A stretch of DNA of 31,266 nucleotides from Gamsiella multidivaricata. Its lineage: Eukaryota; Mortierellomycota; Mortierellomycetes; Mortierellales; Mortierellaceae. This document shows, piece after piece, positions 27,841 to 31,266 of this stretch (the first letter of the stretch is position 1; the number at the start of each line of letters is the position of its first letter). The notes beneath the pieces were generated by a model. It was not told the DNA's origin and made no database searches. It worked only from the letters and a program-made list of their open reading frames with translations. The DNA is taken from assembly GCF_025024155.1 (NCBI RefSeq), contig NW_026251835.1, positions 45,001 to 76,266 on the forward strand, in the 5' to 3' direction. The translations under genes were made by a program, and so were the position numbers.

Positions 27841-27988
27841 TCAGAGTTCGATCTTGGGTTTGGAGCGATCGACGACCTCAAGTGGTTGACCTTCTCTCTC
27901 GATGTACTCACAATTTTCAATAACAAACTTCTTCAGCCCCTCATTTCGGTCAGCAATTGAATCCGATCGGTAAATTGAATTCCAAATA
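27841..27988 (-). pseudogene. 3' end of a host gene cut by an LTR insertion
   Basis: A minus-strand frame starts exactly at the LTR border with IWNSIYRSDSIADRNEGLKK, continues FVIENCEYIEREGQPLEVVD, and ends RSKPKIEL-stop (TGA 27841-27843). Composition and codon use look like a genuine conserved protein C-terminus, but the family is not recognised. No upstream part is present on the other side of the LTR within the window. The retrotransposon insertion at 27989 has removed or displaced the rest of the gene. Confidence 0.55.
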
Positions 27989-28191
27989 TGCAACAGGTTT
28001 ATGCTCGGTTAAGTGCATTATGATGTCATCAGCGCTTCGCCCATCTTTCTACGACTTTCAAGAACACTGTTGCTATCTATCCAGCCAGTTTATATAAACC
28101 CCATCCACACGTAGAACTAGACAGCAGCATTGATACGAATAAAGCCTCCTTTCCACCCTAGATCCACTTCCACCTGATTTGACCGTTTGCA
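27989..28191 (+). mobile_element. 5' LTR of Ty3/Gypsy family A
   Basis: 203 bp, TGCAACAGG ... CCGTTTGCA. It contains TATATAA (about 28091) and AATAAA (28138-28143) in sense order, and is followed two bases later by a PBS. It is identical by eye to the inverted copy at 31020-31222. Confidence 0.88.
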
Positions 28192-28192
28192 T

Positions 28193-28208
28193 TGGTAGCA
28201 AAGGTGCC
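28193..28208 (+). other. Primer binding site of family A
   Basis: TGGTAGCAAAGGTGCC directly downstream of the 5' LTR. The TGG start is complementary to a tRNA CCA end. Which tRNA is not determined. Confidence 0.65.
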
Positions 28209-28220
28209 TTTCGATCCACC

Positions 28221-28275
28221 CCAGGCACCTCAGACACCCCAGACACCCCAGACGCCCCCAGACACCCCCAGACAC
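28221..28275 (+). repeat. CAGACACCCC short tandem repeat
   Basis: Five imperfect 10-11-bp units in the leader of family A. Family B's LTR begins immediately after GACAC at 28275. Confidence 0.75.
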
Positions 28276-28487
28276 TGCAACAGCAGCAGAGTCAAGGGGT
28301 CAAGGGCAGTGGTCAAGTAGGAATGCGTAGAAATGAATGCTGTTTAATGATCGTAAGTAGGGTCTATATATACATGTCTGGGGCCTATTGTATAGTGTCG
28401 TAGTGGTGTTGTCATGATGCCGGGCTCCCATCCTGGCTCTGTGTGTCGTAACCGTGAAGCTTGGTAACCGAGTGGTAATCCTGTTGC
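28276..28487 (-). mobile_element. 3' LTR of Ty3/Gypsy family B
   Basis: 212 bp on the minus strand, starting TGCAACAGGATTACC and ending CTGCTGTTGCA (perfect 7-bp inverted ends). TATATATAG lies at about 28368. It follows pol by one polypurine tract. It is related to but distinct from family A (shared TGCAACAGG start and similar PPT). Confidence 0.8.
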
Positions 28488-28500
28488 ACCTTCCCATTTT
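28488..28500 (-). other. Polypurine tract of family B
   Basis: AAAATGGGAAGG on the minus strand, adjacent to the LTR start and 8 nt after the pol stop. It primes plus-strand synthesis in LTR elements. Confidence 0.7.
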
Positions 28501-28508
28501 AAAAAAAA

Positions 28509-31019
28509 TCACACTCCATGGCTGCGCTTGTATTGTCGTAAGAGCCGAGTGCAATGCGTAAGGTTGCTCTCCGGTTCCCATGTCGAATCCTCCCTGGGGT
28601 ATCCATGCCATTGGATTAAGTATTCCGTCCTATTGTTTCGCTGTCGATGGTCCAAGATAGTCTCTGCTTCGTATTCCTCCTCTCCGTCAATAATCTCTGG
28701 TGGTGGTCGAGCCGGTGCACGTTGTCCAAGGCCTTCAGGTGATGGTTTGTATTCACGGAAGCGATCGACGTGGAAGACATCGTGGATCTTCATAGTGGGT
28801 GGCAGCTCAACGCGAAAAGAAACTGGTGAGTGCTGCTCCAGGATTGTATAGGGGCCAATAAATCGATCTTGCAGCTTTTTGGTCGGGCGATTGCGATCCG
28901 CTGCAACAGTGATGTCTTCTGCATTGAGTAGCACTTTGTCTCCAATTTTAAAATCGTGATCTCGTCGACGGGTATCTGCGTTCCGTGCCTGGCGTTCCTG
29001 TGCTGCAGCAATTGCCTCCTGTGCAACAATCAATGCGGAACTCTGTGACTCCATGAACTCGGTAACACTGGGGTTGGGGCTGCTTTGGGTATGGAGAAGT
29101 GAGGCCGGGACTCGAGGATGGAATCCGTTGTTCAAAAAAAATGGTGAGTGACCAGTGGTGGCATTAATCGAATTATTATATGCGAACTCTGCGGCTGATA
29201 GAAGTAAATCCCAATTTGTTTGTCGCTGATCCACGAACGCGCGCAAAATAGATTCCAAAGTTCGATTGGCGCGTTCCGTTTGTCCATCGGTCTGAGGGTG
29301 GAAGGCAGTTGACATCGCTAGCTTGACATCCATGAGGCGGTGCAACTCTTTCCAGAAGCGGCTTGTGAACTTGGAGTCGCGGTCGGAGACGATGGTGGTG
29401 GGCATGCCATGGAGTCTGAAGACGTTATGAAAAAATTGGCGCGCCACGTCTGATGCTGTATCCTTTGTGCTGCTGGGGGCGAAATGGACTTGCTTTGATA
29501 GCTTGTCCACAAAAACGGTGATGGAGTCATGGCCACGAGGTGTCTTGGGTAATTGCACAATGAAGTCCATGGTCACTGTCTCCCAGCGCTGTGCTGGTAT
29601 TTCCAGAGACTGAAGTAATCCTGCAGGTCGTTGCTGGCTTGGCTTGCTGCGCTGGCAGCTCTCGCATGTCTGCACATAGAGTCGAGTATCGTGGGTAATC
29701 TTGGGCCAGTATACAATGCGTCGAAGGGCATGGTACGTCTTGTCAAAACCGAGATGGCCGGCAATAGCAGAATCGTGGGCGTCGTGTAGAAGAAGCAAAC
29801 GAATGTCAGACTTCTGAGGGATGCAAACAAGAGTGTTGCCACGACGAGAAACGTAGAGCAATTTATCAATTAAAGAATAACGTGGGGGTGGACTTCCCTC
29901 GAGGCAGCTTTTGTAGATAGGACCGAGACTAGGGTCATCGAGGTAGCTATCCACTAGGCGCTGCCTTAAGCCTGGGTCAATGCGGATGTCCAAATTGTTG
30001 ACTTCAACTGGTGGTGATTCTTCTTGGTGGTCAGGCCGACGTGAGAGAGCGTCCGCGACGACGTTGTCCGCGCCACGCTTGTACTTGAAATCGAAACTGT
30101 ATTCTTGCAGGAGCTCCATCCAGCGCGCCTGTCGTCGGGTGAGCTTTGGTTGGGTTGGAAAATGTCTGAGCGTCGCATGATCTGTGTACACAATAAAATG
30201 CGTGCCATCTAGGTAATAGCGCCATTGCTTGAGGGCATGAACTACAGCGAGCAACTCCTGCTCGTGGGTTGGGTAATTCCGTTCGGCTGAGTTGAACTTC
30301 CGCGATGTGAATGCTACTGGTCGAGACTCGCCGTGCTCATCCGTCTGAAATAAAACTGCGCCGAGCGCGAATCCTGAAGCATCTGTCTCTACAGTCGTTG
30401 GCAGATCGGGGTCGAAAATCCTGAGGACTGGAGCCTTGCTGATTGCTTCCTTGAGGGCGGTGAAGGCGTGCTCCTTGTCCTGGTCCCAAGAAAATTCAAC
30501 GCCTTCACCTAGCAGTGCGGTCAAAGGTAGAGCGATGTCAGCAAAATTACGGATGTACTGATGGTAAAACTGAGCGAGGCCAATAAACTGCTGGACATCT
30601 CTCTGCTTGGTGGGGCGCGGCCACTCGCGGATGGCTCTAACATGACCGGCGGACGTGTGGATGCCGTCTTTGGAGACGACGTGGCCGAGGAACTCGGTCT
30701 CTTCTTGCATGAAGGAGCATTTGCTCAGCTTCGCGTAAAGACCATTCTTGCGGAGTAGCGAAAGGACGCTTCGGATGTGGGACAGGTGCTCAGCTTTGGT
30801 TTTGGAATAAATAAGAATGTCGTCGAGGTAGACAACAACCCATTTGTCCAATACGGGATCAAGGACATTGAACATCATGTTCGAAAAAGCAGCAGGTGCA
30901 TTAGTTAAACCAAAAGGAACGACATTGAACTCGAAGTGGCCATATCGACAACGGAACGCGGTCTTGTGAGTGTGTGGTTCGAAGATGCGTTGCTGATGGT
31001 ATCCAGATAATAGGTCGAG
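28509..31019 (-). CDS. Ty3/Gypsy chromovirus pol (RT C-part, RNase H, integrase, chromodomain), 5' truncated
   Basis: 837 codons without a stop, reading from the LTR junction at 31019. RT: LDLLSGYHQ, VPFGLTNAPAAF, VVYLDDILIYS (catalytic Asp pair). RNase H: VETDASGFALGAVLF and YPTHEQELLAVVHAL. Integrase H2C2 finger: HDSAIAGH ... CESCQRSK. Integrase core: TMDFIVQLP (Asp), VSDRDSKFTS (Asp), TDGQTERANR (Glu). Chromodomain at the C-terminus (EYEAETILDHR, YLIQWHGYPREDSTWEP), typical of chromoviruses that target heterochromatin. The first RT motifs, protease and gag are missing because another LTR is inserted at 31020. The retained part is intact, so the insertion looks young. Confidence 0.93.
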   Translation of the reverse strand, partial: LDLLSGYHQQRIFEPHTHKTAFRCRYGHFEFNVVPFGLTNAPAAFSNMMFNVLDPVLDKWVVVYLDDILIYSKTKAEHLSHIRSVLSLLRKNGLYAKLSKCSFMQEETEFLGHVVSKDGIHTSAGHVRAIREWPRPTKQRDVQQFIGLAQFYHQYIRNFADIALPLTALLGEGVEFSWDQDKEHAFTALKEAISKAPVLRIFDPDLPTTVETDASGFALGAVLFQTDEHGESRPVAFTSRKFNSAERNYPTHEQELLAVVHALKQWRYYLDGTHFIVYTDHATLRHFPTQPKLTRRQARWMELLQEYSFDFKYKRGADNVVADALSRRPDHQEESPPVEVNNLDIRIDPGLRQRLVDSYLDDPSLGPIYKSCLEGSPPPRYSLIDKLLYVSRRGNTLVCIPQKSDIRLLLLHDAHDSAIAGHLGFDKTYHALRRIVYWPKITHDTRLYVQTCESCQRSKPSQQRPAGLLQSLEIPAQRWETVTMDFIVQLPKTPRGHDSITVFVDKLSKQVHFAPSSTKDTASDVARQFFHNVFRLHGMPTTIVSDRDSKFTSRFWKELHRLMDVKLAMSTAFHPQTDGQTERANRTLESILRAFVDQRQTNWDLLLSAAEFAYNNSINATTGHSPFFLNNGFHPRVPASLLHTQSSPNPSVTEFMESQSSALIVAQEAIAAAQERQARNADTRRRDHDFKIGDKVLLNAEDITVAADRNRPTKKLQDRFIGPYTILEQHSPVSFRVELPPTMKIHDVFHVDRFREYKPSPEGLGQRAPARPPPEIIDGEEEYEAETILDHRQRNNRTEYLIQWHGYPREDSTWEPESNLTHCTRLLRQYKRSHGV

Positions 31020-31222
31020 TGCAAACGGTCAAATCAGGTGGAAGTGGATCTAGGGTGGAAAGGAGGCTTTATTCGTATCAATGCTGCTGTCTAGTTCTAC
31101 GTGTGGATGGGGTTTATATAAACTGGCTGGATAGATAGCAACAGTGTTCTTGAAAGTCGTAGAAAGATGGGCGAAGCGCTGATGACATCATAATGCACTT
31201 AACCGAGCATAAACCTGTTGCA
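31020..31222 (-). mobile_element. LTR of family A inserted in family B pol (inverted relative to 27989)
   Basis: 203 bp, identical by eye to 27989-28191 but in minus orientation. On its upstream side (minus) there is a polypurine tract, so it is a 3' LTR whose element extends beyond the window. Its TTTGCA end joins directly to CTCGACCTATTATCTGG of the RT domain. The expected 5-bp duplication (CTCGA) must lie outside the window. Confidence 0.85.
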
Positions 31223-31243
31223 TCCTTCCCGTTTTGAAAAAAA
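31223..31243 (-). other. Polypurine tract of family A
   Basis: On minus: TTTTTTTTTTCAAAACGGGAAGGA preceding TGCAACAGG. It closely matches the family B tract AAAATGGGAAGG. Confidence 0.65.
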
Positions 31244-31266
31244 AAAGTCTACTTTTTGTTATTGAT

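Noticed and set aside
28300..28611. Minus-strand frame across family B LTR and pol end
   Set aside because: Overlaps the chromodomain frame and LTR; a shadow.

Overview
The window looks like transposon-rich chromosomal DNA of a filamentous fungus, most likely an early-diverging (Mortierella-like) one. This is inferred from short spliceosomal introns with CTAAC-type branch sites, small secreted cysteine-rich and ricin-B-type proteins, and the element mix: chromodomain Ty3/Gypsy, a LINE with an RNase H domain, Harbinger, and MULE. No rRNA, tRNA or CRISPR array was seen. Only a few host genes are present. Most of the sequence is nested, decayed mobile elements.

Layout. 1-1034: a decayed gag-like ORF1 of a LINE, with two in-frame TAG stops. 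1197-5968: a giant near-perfect palindrome with about 2.34-kb arms around an 84-nt spacer. Each arm carries an intact secreted Cys-rich protein gene, pieces of a coronin-like beta-propeller gene, a truncated LTR and a small TIR-bounded unit. 5915-8590 (minus): a decayed gene that appears to fuse a Ulp1-type cysteine peptidase, a FAR1-like DNA-binding region and a MULE transposase across two introns. It is split by a 151-bp solo LTR with a perfect 5-bp target duplication and truncated by the palindrome edge. 9059-20390 (minus): a large decayed LINE (ORF1 with CCHC knuckle; ORF2 with endonuclease, RT, RNase H and a Cys/His finger; 3' tandem repeats; poly(A)). A 3155-bp two-gene Harbinger transposon (11554-14708) is inserted cleanly into its ORF2.

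20391-31266: mostly non-coding DNA with microsatellites. It holds a two-exon Cys/His-rich gene with one in-frame TAG (21851-22664), a second solo LTR (23292-23432), a perfect 67-bp hairpin (24463-24610), a ricin-B-like lectin gene (26222-26635, minus), and the 3' end of a host gene (27841-27988) cut by an LTR retrotransposon. The right end is a nest of two related Ty3/Gypsy families: a plus-strand 5' LTR with PBS (27989-28191), a minus-strand chromodomain pol with its own 3' LTR (28276-31019), and an inverted copy of the first LTR (31020-31222) joined directly to the RT domain.

Together the genes record successive insertions: Harbinger into LINE, LTR into MULE, and gypsy into gypsy into a host gene. 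A recent inverted duplication doubled a small secreted-protein gene.
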